Assembly: GCA_944320725.1 (NCBI GenBank)
Contig: CALUIM010000008.1
Location: 1 to 64,000 of the forward strand
Direction of reading: 5' to 3'
DNA length: 64,000 bases
Origin: an uncultured Coriobacteriaceae bacterium
GTDB lineage: Bacteria; Actinomycetota; Coriobacteriia; Coriobacteriales; Coriobacteriaceae
The position numbers and the translations under genes are program-made. Positions 8,580-16,501 of this stretch are shown piece by piece; within the stretch, counting starts at the first letter, position 1; every line of letters starts with the position of its first letter. The notes below the pieces were generated by a model, which made no database searches, had not been told where the DNA came from, and saw nothing but the letters and a program-made list of their open reading frames with translations.

Positions 8580-9605
8580 ATGACGAAACGGAACCCGGCG
8601 CCGGGGACGGCGCCCGCACGCCGGCGCACGGCCAGGCTCCCCCTCGCGGCGGCAGCGGCCTCGTTCGCGGTGGTCCTCGCGGCGCTGCTCTTCCCGCAGC
8701 CCGCCTACGCCGGCATCGCCGAGGACATCAATGCCTGGCTCTGCGAGCAGCTCCGCGGCATCTGCAACTGGATCTTCTCGGGGCAGGTGCAGGTGCTCGC
8801 CTCCATCGGCTACGACGGCATCCTCTCCGAGGGGTTCGACCAGATGCTGGGGAACGCCGGTGGGATCAGCATGTACGACATCGCCTACGGCGCGTGGGAG
8901 AACGCCATCCTGCCCATAGGCTGCGGGATCCTGTCGTTCGTGTTCACCGCGCAGCTCATAAAGATCAGCCAGCGCATGGAGGGCAGCCAGTCCATGCCGG
9001 CGGTCAGGGAGGTCGTGCTCCTGCTGGTGTTCTTCGCGGTGTTCCTATTCCTCATACAGCACAGCTTCGAGCTCTGCCAGGCGGTGTACGAGGTGACGCG
9101 CCTTGCCATAGAGCGGATCATCGCCCTTTTCGGCGCGGGGTCCCAGCTCGACCTGAGCGAGGTGAGCCTCGTCACCCAGGAGGACGACGTGCCCTCGCTG
9201 GTCGCGATGATGCTCGTCGCCGTGGTGAGCTGGCTCGTGGTGATCGTCGCCTACGTGGTCGCCCTGGTCGTCAGCTGGGCGCGCTGCGTGCAGATCTACG
9301 TCTACGCCTGCTTCGCCCCCATACCCCTGAGCCTGCTCGCGCTCGACGAGACGAGGCAGCTCGGGATCGGGTTCCTCAGGAACTTCGCCGGGGTCTGCAT
9401 CGCGGGCGTCGTGATCCTCGTCGTGCTGGTGAGCTTCCCCATCGTCCTGTCGGGCCTCAACGCGGTGTCCGCCGGCACCGGCACGCCCGTCGACTCGGTG
9501 GTGGGCGGGCTCTCCTACGCGCTGCAGTACCTCGCGATGTGCGTCCTGCTCATCCTGAGCCTCGTCAAGAGCGGCGCCTGGGCGCGCGACGTCATGGGCG
9601 GCTGA
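8580..9605 (+). CDS. VirB6/TrbL-like polytopic conjugation protein
   Basis: This 341-residue membrane protein has an N-terminal signal-like helix ending at PAYA (about residue 44). Further hydrophobic helices lie near 113-130, 144-162, 205-245, 255-275, 282-305 and 318-335. The block WARCVQIYVYACFAPIPLSLLA is typical of the VirB6/TrbL type of channel protein of Gram-positive elements. A stretch of periplasmic-type amphipathic sequence follows the signal helix. An AGGAG ribosome-binding site precedes ATG 8580, and the gene starts 10 bp after the previous stop. In Tn1549-like elements this gene usually lies before virB4; here it comes after the hydrolase. Confidence 0.75.
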   Translation: MTKRNPAPGTAPARRRTARLPLAAAAASFAVVLAALLFPQPAYAGIAEDINAWLCEQLRGICNWIFSGQVQVLASIGYDGILSEGFDQMLGNAGGISMYDIAYGAWENAILPIGCGILSFVFTAQLIKISQRMEGSQSMPAVREVVLLLVFFAVFLFLIQHSFELCQAVYEVTRLAIERIIALFGAGSQLDLSEVSLVTQEDDVPSLVAMMLVAVVSWLVVIVAYVVALVVSWARCVQIYVYACFAPIPLSLLALDETRQLGIGFLRNFAGVCIAGVVILVVLVSFPIVLSGLNAVSAGTGTPVDSVVGGLSYALQYLAMCVLLILSLVKSGAWARDVMGG

Positions 9606-9633
9606 CCAGAGCGCCCAACCCACTCGAAACCGT

Positions 9634-9670
9634 AGGGCCCGTCCCCACCTCACAGGTGGAGGCGGGCCCT
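9634..9670. terminator. GC-rich hairpin after the VirB6-like gene
   Basis: AGGGCCCGTCCCCACCT and a near-perfect complement flank a CAC loop, with two mismatches. No T-run follows on either strand. It may be a Rho-assisted terminator or an RNA-stabilising stem that separates the channel genes from the next gene. Confidence 0.5.
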
Positions 9671-9755
9671 CCCCATGTGGGCGCGGCGCGGGAAGGGGGC
9701 GAGAGCGGCGCCGCGGAGCGCGGCCCGCAAGGCAGAGAGAAGAGAGGAGAAGCAG

Positions 9756-10247
9756 ATGGGATCAGAAGGAGGAGGGAAGGTCTACCTGTCCTTCCACAAG
9801 AGCTTCGTGAGGGAGGGCGTCCCCTACGTCGACCGGGCGACCGGCGAGGAGAGGACGCTCAACTCCGTGGCCCTGCCGTCGGACACGGTGATCGACGGCA
9901 GGCCCGTCGGGGGCTTCAGGTTCAGCCCCCTGTTCGTCGACCGGAGCAGGTTCGACGAGGACCAGCGCGTCGTGCCGCTGCTCGCCGACCGCGAGGTCAG
10001 GCTCACCCGCGTCGCCCGCGACGCCGAGGGCAACGTGGTGCTCGGGAACGACGGGGAGCCGGTGCGCGAGGAGCTCCGCGTAAGGCCGCAGCAGATAAAG
10101 GACGCCCTGACGGAGGCCCGGCGCGCATGGGCGCAGCAGCACGCCCAGGGGCGCAGCCTCAGGGAGCGCGCGGGCGCCGCGCGCGACGGGGCCGACTCGC
10201 TCGGGCGCGGGGGCGCGCGGCAGGCCTCGCGCGACGTGCCCAACTAG
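9756..10247 (+). CDS. Conserved-looking hypothetical protein of the conjugative element
   Basis: This 163-residue soluble protein starts at ATG 9756 behind AGGAGAAGC. An ordered core (about residues 7-115) reads VYLSFHKSFVREGVPYVDR, then RPVGGFRFSPLFVDRSRF and VPLLADREVRLTRVARD. A helical RPQQIKDALTEARRAWAQQ block and a low-complexity arginine-rich tail follow. I have the impression of a family common in Coriobacteria and Clostridia elements but cannot name it. It stands alone between a hairpin and the giant surface protein. No catalytic motif or membrane segment is visible. A single-stranded DNA or relaxosome role would be a guess. Confidence 0.6.
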   Translation: MGSEGGGKVYLSFHKSFVREGVPYVDRATGEERTLNSVALPSDTVIDGRPVGGFRFSPLFVDRSRFDEDQRVVPLLADREVRLTRVARDAEGNVVLGNDGEPVREELRVRPQQIKDALTEARRAWAQQHAQGRSLRERAGAARDGADSLGRGGARQASRDVPN

Positions 10248-10260
10248 ATCGGAGGGAAGC

Positions 10261-13200
10261 ATGAACGACAAGACACGGGCGCACGCGCCCGAGAAGATCC
10301 TGCGGTGCGCGCTCGCGCTCCTGCTGGCGGCGGCCACGCTGCTCGCCGGGGCGGCCCCCGCGCTCGCGCAGGCCGGGGAGCCGGCGTACGAGTCCGGCAG
10401 GGGCGTCACGTTCGCCGAGAGGCTCGGGTTCGACCCCGAGGCCTTCGTCGCCAACCTCGAGGCGCACAAGGACCGGTACCTGGGGACGCCCTACACCATG
10501 GACGACCGCGAGGCCGGACCCGGCGCCGGCATGGACTGCTCGACGTTCGTGAGCTACGCGCTCATCAACGAGGCCGGCGTCGCCGACTCGACGCTGCGCC
10601 ACGGCATGCAGCCGCGCCACGCCGACGAGAACTGCCTGCCCAACACCGAGACCCTCTACACCTGGGCGTTCGCGAACTGCGACGTCCGGGTGTTCAGCAG
10701 CAAGGAGGACCTGCTCGCGAGCAGGCCCGCCAAGGGCGACATCCTGTTCGTGTGGGAGAAGTCCTCCGGCGACGTGCCCCTGGGCGGCGCGGCAAGCCAC
10801 GTGGGCATCTACTGGGGCGAGGGCAACGGCGAGGACCTGATGTTCCACGCCACCCCGCCCGCCTGCACGATCGGCCCCATCAAGGGCAAGGTCGTCGGCG
10901 AACTCTACTACGCCTCGGTCACCGTATCCCACGGCTTCGACCTGACGGTGGACAAGAGCGCCGGCGACGCCATAGCGCTGGACACCGAGGGCAACGGCGC
11001 CTACGCCGCGAGCCTCGAGGGCGCGCGGTACGGCGTGTACGCCGACGAGGCCTGCACCGTGGAGGTTGCGGCCATCACCGTGTCCGCGAGCGGCTCGGGC
11101 TTCACCGGCACGGCCGAGGGGCTCGACCCCGGCACCTACTGGGTAAAGGAGACGAGGGCGCCCGAGGGCTACGCGCTCGACCCGACCGTCCAGCGCGTCG
11201 AGCTCGACGGCGACAAGTCCGTCTCGTCCGCCGAGGACAAGCAGTACTTCCCCATCGGCTTCTCCGTCGTCAAGCTCGCCCGCGACGGCCAGGCCGCCCC
11301 CGAGGGCGACGCCACCTTCGAGGGGGCCAAGTTCCGCATCGACTACCCCAACGGCAAGTCCGGCATCTACCGCACGGGCCCCGACGGCAGGGTTTCGATG
11401 AGGGTCGATGACGGCTGCTTCGTGGAGGGCGACCCGCTGGACGTCGTTGACGGCTCGTACGTGCTGCAGCTCGGCACGTACGCCGTCACGGAGGTCGAGG
11501 CCCCGCAGGGCTGCGTGATCCCCGAGGACGCCACGCAGACCATCGAGGTGACGGCGAACGACCAGCTCTCCCCCACGAGCACGCAGGCGACGTTCTCCAA
11601 CGCGTTCGAGGGCTCCCTGGGCTACGTCCAGACCCCGGCGCTCGGCGGCGTCGCGGTCGCCAAGGGCGACGCGCTGCTCTTCGACGAGGGCGGCACCGGC
11701 GGCGACGGCTCCTACCACAACTACGCGCAGGGCGACGCCTCCCTCGCGGGCGCCGAGTTCACCGTCTACAACGCGAGCGCCGGGCGCGTCTGCGTCGACC
11801 TGGACGCCGACGGGACCATCGGGGACGGCGAGTCGATCGCCCCCGGGGACCCCGTCGTCACCATCGCGACCGAGTACGACGCGGACCTCGACGCCTACGT
11901 GGCGAGGACGGCCGACAGGCTGCTCCCGTACGGCACCTACCTCGTGCGCGAGACCAAGGCGCCCGAGGGCTACACCCCGGAGGGCGCGGTCGAGAAGCAG
12001 TTCCAGGTGCGCGGGGACGGCGAGGTGAGCGAGTTCCTCCTCGAGGAGGGCGAGCTCAACGAGGTGGCCGCGGGCGGCGTCCGGGTCGTCAAGGCCGACG
12101 CCGAGCTCGGCGCGTCCGAGGCGATCGGCGGGAACGGCCACACCACCGACGGGGCGGGCACCACGCTCGCCGGCATCGAGCTCACCATCACGAACGCCAG
12201 CGAGCACGGCGTCATGGTGGGCGGCGAGTGGTTCCACGCCGGCGACGAGGTCATGACCATCGAGACCGCCTGGGACGAGGAGGCGGGCGCCTACGCCGCG
12301 CAGACTGCCCCCGACGCGCTGCCGTACGGCACCTACACCATCCAGGAGACCGCGACCAACGATTCTTACCTGCTCACCGACGGCGAGCCCAGGACCTTCG
12401 AGGTCCGCGAGGACGGCGCCGTCGTCACGGCGGACGCCGAGGGCGGCGCCCTCGAGTTCCGCGACCAGGTCGTACGCAACGACCTCAAGCTCTCCAAGAA
12501 GGCCGACGACACCAACGGGAGCCTGCAGGTGCCCTTCGCCATCACCAACGCGGCGACCGGCGAGACCCACGTGCTCGTGACCGACCGCAACGGCCAGGCA
12601 TCGACCGAGGCGGGCTGGAACAAGCACACCGAGAGCACCAACGGCAACGACGGCCTGCTCGAGGCCGAGGCCATCACGTCCGACATGATGGACCCCGAGG
12701 CGGGGATCTGGTTCGGGCTCGGCGAGGACGGATCTGCCGCCCCCGCCGACGACAAGCTCGGCGCCCTGCCCTTCGGCGAGTACACGCTCGAGGAGCTCCC
12801 CTGCGAGGCGAACGAGGGATACGAGCTCGTCACCAAGACCTTCTGGGTGGAGCGCGACTCAGGCGTCGCCGAGGAGGTCTGGATGACGCTCGACGACCAG
12901 GAGGGCCCGAAGATCGGCACAACGGCCTCCGACGCCTCCGACGGCGACCAGGTCGCCCAGGCAACCGAGAAGGCGACGGTCGCCGACACCGTCCACTACG
13001 AGAACCTCGAGTTCGGCGGCACCTACACCCTCACGGGCACCCTCATGGTGAAGTCCACCGGCGAGCCGCTGCTCGACGCCGAGGGCAGCCCCGTGACCGT
13101 CACCAAGGAGTTCACGGCCGAGAACACCAACGGCTCGGTTGACGTCGAGTTCACCTTCGACGCGAGCCTGCTCGCGGGCGAGGACGTCGTGGCGTTCGAG

Positions 13201-14196
13201 AGCCTGGCGAAGGACGGCGTCGAGGTGGCAGTCCATGCGGACATCGAGGACTCCGGCCAGACCGTGCGCTTCGTCGGCATCGGCACCGCCGCGAGCGACG
13301 CGGCCGACGGCGACAAGCTCGTGACGGGCCCCGAGGTCGTCGTCGCCGACGAGGTCTCCTTCGAGGGACTGACGCCCGGCGAGGGCTACGCGCTCGAAGC
13401 GACGCTCATGGACGCAGAGACCGGCGAGCCCGTCAAGGGCGCCGACGGCAACCCCGTGACCGCGACGGCGGAGTTCGCGCCCGAGGCCCCCGAGGGCGCC
13501 CAGGCGGTCGAGCTCTCCCTCGACTCCGCCGGCCTCGGCGGACACCGCCTCGTCGTGTTCGAGAGGCTGCTCGACGCGCAAGGCACCGTCCTCGCCGTTC
13601 ACGAGGACATCGAAGACGAGGGCCAGTCCGTCACGGTGGTCAAGATCGGGACCACGCTCGTCGATTCCGCCGACGACGACCACACGGTCGAGAACGGGAC
13701 GGTGAGGCTCGTCGACACGGTCGAGTACAAGGGGCTCGTCGCGGGCGAGGCATACACCGCGCACGGCACCGTCATGGACAAGGCGACCGGCATGCCGCTT
13801 GAGGACGCGGAGGGCAACCCCGTGACCGCGACGGCGGAGTTCACGCCCGAGGCGTCGGAGGGCACCGTCGAGGTGGCCTTCGAGTTTGACACCTCCAAGA
13901 TCGAGGAGGGTGCCGCGCTCGTGGCCTTCGAGGAGGTGCTCGACGCGAGCGGCGACGTGGTAGCCGTTCACCAGGACATCGATGACGAGGGCCAGACGGT
14001 CGTCGTGGACAACCCCGAGACCTCCGAAACCCCGGAGTCGCCCTATGCGAAGACGGGCGCGGACGCCCCTGGCTGGGTGAGCCCGATCGCCGCGGGCGCC
14101 GTGGCGCTGGCGGCGGTGGCCGCGGCTGCCGGTGCCTCCTACGCGATCCGCTCCCGCTCGAAGGCGGGCCGCGGCGACGACGAGGAGGCCGAGTAG
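10261..14196 (+). CDS. Giant surface protein: NlpC/P60-like domain, SpaA repeats, three VaFE repeats, sortase anchor
   Basis: This 1311-residue wall protein has a signal peptide ending near ALAQA (residue 37). Residues 60-215 form a papain-like NlpC/P60 domain with cysteine 93 in GMDCSTFVSY and histidine 180 in ASHVGIYWG. Five SpaA/Cna-B-type beta domains follow (about 220-315, 330-430, 460-590, 605-725, 740-870), several ending in a TYWVKETRAPEGY-type sheath. Three VaFE/thioester-pilin repeats (about 888-1010, 1010-1135, 1135-1260) carry IGTT/IGTA starts and VAFE or VVFE motifs. The tail SPYAKTGADAP, a hydrophobic helix and a charged end form a sorting signal; the motif differs from LPXTG. 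The class B sortase gene lies 70 bp downstream. It is probably a contact adhesin for mating or host attachment. Confidence 0.88.
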   Translation: MNDKTRAHAPEKILRCALALLLAAATLLAGAAPALAQAGEPAYESGRGVTFAERLGFDPEAFVANLEAHKDRYLGTPYTMDDREAGPGAGMDCSTFVSYALINEAGVADSTLRHGMQPRHADENCLPNTETLYTWAFANCDVRVFSSKEDLLASRPAKGDILFVWEKSSGDVPLGGAASHVGIYWGEGNGEDLMFHATPPACTIGPIKGKVVGELYYASVTVSHGFDLTVDKSAGDAIALDTEGNGAYAASLEGARYGVYADEACTVEVAAITVSASGSGFTGTAEGLDPGTYWVKETRAPEGYALDPTVQRVELDGDKSVSSAEDKQYFPIGFSVVKLARDGQAAPEGDATFEGAKFRIDYPNGKSGIYRTGPDGRVSMRVDDGCFVEGDPLDVVDGSYVLQLGTYAVTEVEAPQGCVIPEDATQTIEVTANDQLSPTSTQATFSNAFEGSLGYVQTPALGGVAVAKGDALLFDEGGTGGDGSYHNYAQGDASLAGAEFTVYNASAGRVCVDLDADGTIGDGESIAPGDPVVTIATEYDADLDAYVARTADRLLPYGTYLVRETKAPEGYTPEGAVEKQFQVRGDGEVSEFLLEEGELNEVAAGGVRVVKADAELGASEAIGGNGHTTDGAGTTLAGIELTITNASEHGVMVGGEWFHAGDEVMTIETAWDEEAGAYAAQTAPDALPYGTYTIQETATNDSYLLTDGEPRTFEVREDGAVVTADAEGGALEFRDQVVRNDLKLSKKADDTNGSLQVPFAITNAATGETHVLVTDRNGQASTEAGWNKHTESTNGNDGLLEAEAITSDMMDPEAGIWFGLGEDGSAAPADDKLGALPFGEYTLEELPCEANEGYELVTKTFWVERDSGVAEEVWMTLDDQEGPKIGTTASDASDGDQVAQATEKATVADTVHYENLEFGGTYTLTGTLMVKSTGEPLLDAEGSPVTVTKEFTAENTNGSVDVEFTFDASLLAGEDVVAFESLAKDGVEVAVHADIEDSGQTVRFVGIGTAASDAADGDKLVTGPEVVVADEVSFEGLTPGEGYALEATLMDAETGEPVKGADGNPVTATAEFAPEAPEGAQAVELSLDSAGLGGHRLVVFERLLDAQGTVLAVHEDIEDEGQSVTVVKIGTTLVDSADDDHTVENGTVRLVDTVEYKGLVAGEAYTAHGTVMDKATGMPLEDAEGNPVTATAEFTPEASEGTVEVAFEFDTSKIEEGAALVAFEEVLDASGDVVAVHQDIDDEGQTVVVDNPETSETPESPYAKTGADAPGWVSPIAAGAVALAAVAAAAGASYAIRSRSKAGRGDDEEAE

Positions 14197-14266
14197 CGGC
14201 GGACGGCCGTAGGACGCGCCCCTCCCGGCCCGCAGCCTGGAGGGGCGCACGGAACGGGGAGGAGAG

Positions 14267-14971
14267 ATGAGAAGGATGACCGCGCTGTCGATCGCCTGCT
14301 TCGCCGTGGCGGCGGCGATCGCGGCGTTCCTCGTCGCCATGTCCACGAGGGAGACGATTCCCTACGAGGTGGCCGAGGTTCCCCTCGTGGCCGAGGAATC
14401 GGCCGCGGAGGACGGAGGTACGGACCCCGTCGACTGGGACGCGCTGCCGGACTCCGTCGTCGCGTGGGTCCGCGTCCCAGGGACTACCGTCGACTACCCC
14501 ATCGTCCAGGGCGACGCCTCGGACCCGGACTTCTACCTGACCCACGACGCGAACGGCAACCGCTCGGCATGGGGCGCCCCCTACATCGACGCCGGCTGCG
14601 CCAAGGGCGTGCTCAACCCCTTGGTCATCGTTTATGGCCATCATATGTCAGACGGCACCATGTTCGGACCGCTGGAACAGTACGCCGACCGGTCGTTCGC
14701 CGAGGAGCACCGCACGATCCTCGTCTACACGCGGGAGCGGGACGTCGAGCTCGAGGTCTTCGCCACAGACGTCGTGGACGCGGACAGGGAGGGCGTGCGC
14801 ACCAGGTTCGGGGACGCAGCCGACCTGCGGGCCTACCTCGACGAGAGGCTCGGCAGATGCGAGGTCGTGCTCGAGCGCCCCGAGGGCGTCGAGCGGGCCT
14901 GGGCGTTCGCGACGTGCAGCTACCAGACCGCCAACTCAAGGACGGTCGTGCTAGCGAGGGAGGTGGGGTAG
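14267..14971 (+). CDS. srtB: Class B sortase
   Basis: A transpeptidase that attaches surface proteins to the wall, most likely the giant protein encoded just upstream. It is 234 residues with an N-terminal membrane helix (about 6-25). The catalytic residues are visible as His125 or His126 in VYGHHMSDG, Cys217 in ATCSYQ and Arg225 in NSRTVVLA. The insertion between the histidine and cysteine strands is of the length seen in class B enzymes. GGGGAGGAG precedes ATG 14267. Pairing with one dedicated substrate is common in conjugative elements. The preferred sorting motif cannot be read from the enzyme. Confidence 0.93.
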   Translation: MRRMTALSIACFAVAAAIAAFLVAMSTRETIPYEVAEVPLVAEESAAEDGGTDPVDWDALPDSVVAWVRVPGTTVDYPIVQGDASDPDFYLTHDANGNRSAWGAPYIDAGCAKGVLNPLVIVYGHHMSDGTMFGPLEQYADRSFAEEHRTILVYTRERDVELEVFATDVVDADREGVRTRFGDAADLRAYLDERLGRCEVVLERPEGVERAWAFATCSYQTANSRTVVLAREVG

Positions 14972-15073
14972 ATGGCCAGCGCTGCGCTGTTCTGCATCGG
15001 CATGCTCATGGGCGCCTGCACCGTCACGGCATACGCATGCTGCCGCGTAGGCTCCATGCACGAGGACGACTGA
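14972..15073 (+). CDS. 33-residue membrane peptide (DUF3789-like)
   Basis: ATG 14972 follows the sortase stop directly (TAGATG) and an AGGGAGG ribosome-binding site lies inside the sortase end. The peptide has one hydrophobic helix (residues 4-22), two adjacent cysteines and the acidic end MHEDD. Very short single-helix proteins with an acidic tail (DUF3789 type) are common in Gram-positive conjugative elements. Spacing and composition support translation, but the length leaves room for chance. Confidence 0.5.
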   Translation: MASAALFCIGMLMGACTVTAYACCRVGSMHEDD

Positions 15074-15098
15074 CGGAGAGGCGGGCGGAGAGAAAGCG

Positions 15099-15139
15099 AG
15101 GGGCGGGGCCGCGTACGGAAACGCGCAGCCCCGCCCCTT
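15099..15139. terminator. Strong GC-rich hairpin between convergent genes
   Basis: AGGGGCGGGGCCGCG and its nearly exact complement flank a short loop between the sortase operon and the convergent sigma-like gene. The arms can form on either strand, so it may end transcription from both sides. No long T-run follows. Confidence 0.6.
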
Positions 15140-15156
15140 CCCGTTTCCCGGACTAA

Positions 15157-15993
15157 TTAATACCCAAGCTCCTTGAGGCATCTTCTCACGAGGGGGAGCA
15201 GCTTCTTCATCGCATAGGTGGCCGTCGAGTTGGCGCAGCCGAGTTCGCTTGCGACCTCCTTAAACTCCCGTCCTTCGAAGAAGTGCTGGCGGAAGATGTA
15301 GGCGTCCCGCTCGCTCGCGCCCGCGAGCACGCTCTCGATCGCGTCCACCAGGTCGAGGTAGGCGTAGCCGCCCTCCTCGCCCCCGGACGCAGGCCCGCTG
15401 CCGTCGGGGGCGGCGAGTCGCCGCGCCGCGGAGCCGCCCGCCTCGGCGGCCGCCGCGATGGACTCGAGGTCGGTGAGGCCGTCGCGGATGACGCGGCGGG
15501 AGCCCTCGCGCCTGGCATCGATCCTCCCCCGCAGATACTCCGCCCACCACTCCAGACGGAAGCGGAACGACCCCTCCCCGAGCTCGTCGGGCCAGACGAC
15601 GAGCTTGCGCACCACGCCGTCGGCGTCGCGGACCGTCCCCGACGCCGCGCGCCGGAGCATCTCATGCTTAACATCTTTCAGAGCGCCCCTGACCTCGATG
15701 ACGGGATGTCCGGCGGCGCGCTCGGAGCGGTCCCTGCAAACGGCGCCGTCGCCGTTCGCGAACTCCATGACGATTGGATACTCGTCGACGAGGTCAAGGG
15801 GAATCAGCGTGCGCCGCACGCCCTCGAGGCGGACGGCGTGCGTCTCGTACACGACGGTCACTCCGCCGTCGGCGTGCTCGTAGACCTCCCGGACCTCCTC
15901 CTTAGAGCGCTCCGCCCTCCTCGAGGCGGAGTTGCGCGCCCCCTCGAGCGACTTCTCGTGCGGGTAGCGCCCGTCTTTGCGTTCATTCATCAT
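15157..15993 (-). CDS. Sigma-70 region 4-like DNA-binding regulator
   Basis: ATG 15993 gives 278 residues; the frame stays open further upstream. Residues 1-190 form a mixed domain I do not recognise, starting with KDGRYPHEKSLEGARNS and containing VTVVYETHAVRLEG. The last 65 residues read SERDAYIFRQHFFEGREFKE and VASELGCANSTATYAMKKLL. This is a helix-turn-helix of the sigma region 4 type, as in the small sigma factors of Tn916 and Tn1549-like elements. A region 2 core-binding domain is not obvious, so it may be a regulator with a sigma-like reader. It faces the conjugation operon across a shared hairpin and is divergent from the next gene. Confidence 0.65.
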   Translation of the reverse strand: MMNERKDGRYPHEKSLEGARNSASRRAERSKEEVREVYEHADGGVTVVYETHAVRLEGVRRTLIPLDLVDEYPIVMEFANGDGAVCRDRSERAAGHPVIEVRGALKDVKHEMLRRAASGTVRDADGVVRKLVVWPDELGEGSFRFRLEWWAEYLRGRIDARREGSRRVIRDGLTDLESIAAAAEAGGSAARRLAAPDGSGPASGGEEGGYAYLDLVDAIESVLAGASERDAYIFRQHFFEGREFKEVASELGCANSTATYAMKKLLPLVRRCLKELGY

Positions 15994-16501
15994 TGCACCT
16001 GAGCTTCCTTCAAGCCCAGGCGGGGCGGCCCCATCTCCCGAGACGGCAGGCGCGCGCGGCGCGTTATCCCGGACCCCTAGCCTGGCGGTGGTGGACGCAA
16101 CGGCCGCAAGCGGCCGACGGGGCCTCCCCTGCGGAGGCCGCACGCACCTGCCTTGGCTAGATCCCGGGCTCTCGAGCGCTCGAGCGCTAGCTTCTGTTCC
16201 AAAGCTCTACGGACCCATCTTCGGCTCCCTTCGACGACCGCCGCCACCGCACCCCGACATCGAGCGAACTCGGTCCGGACGGACCCCGTTTCGCTGCTAG
16301 AATCGAGACAGCGGGCGAATCCAAAACACCTCCGAGACAGGAACCTCCAGCTGCGGCACCCTCCGGGCGCCCCAGCCCATCCCGCCCCGGGGACTGAGGG
16401 AATCATAGTTGCGGCAGCTCGTCTGCGCAGTTCAGCGACGGTATCAAAAGGAGAGGCGCTTCGGTTTCAAATCGGTTCACGGTCAGAGGGGAGGTCACCC
16501 G
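15994..16501. other. Divergent intergenic region with palindromes
   Basis: About 508 bp separate the sigma-like gene from the orphan gene. No convincing gene is seen. It contains CGGCCGCAAGCGGCCG (16099-16114), a perfect palindrome CTCGAGCGCTCGAG (about 16171-16184) and GTCCGGACGGAC near 16273. These are candidate operators for one or both divergent genes. Confidence 0.45.
16295..16303 (+). promoter_or_regulatory. Extended -10 promoter candidate for the orphan gene
   Basis: TGCTAGAAT has the TGn-TAnnnT extended -10 form, the same string as upstream of leuS in this window. No good -35 box is seen. The start of the orphan gene lies about 200 bp downstream. Confidence 0.4.

Noticed and set aside
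10159-12627. 822-codon open frame on the minus strand opposite the giant surface protein
   Set aside because: Shadow of the biased codons of the surface protein, with valine-, glycine- and arginine-rich sequence and no domain.
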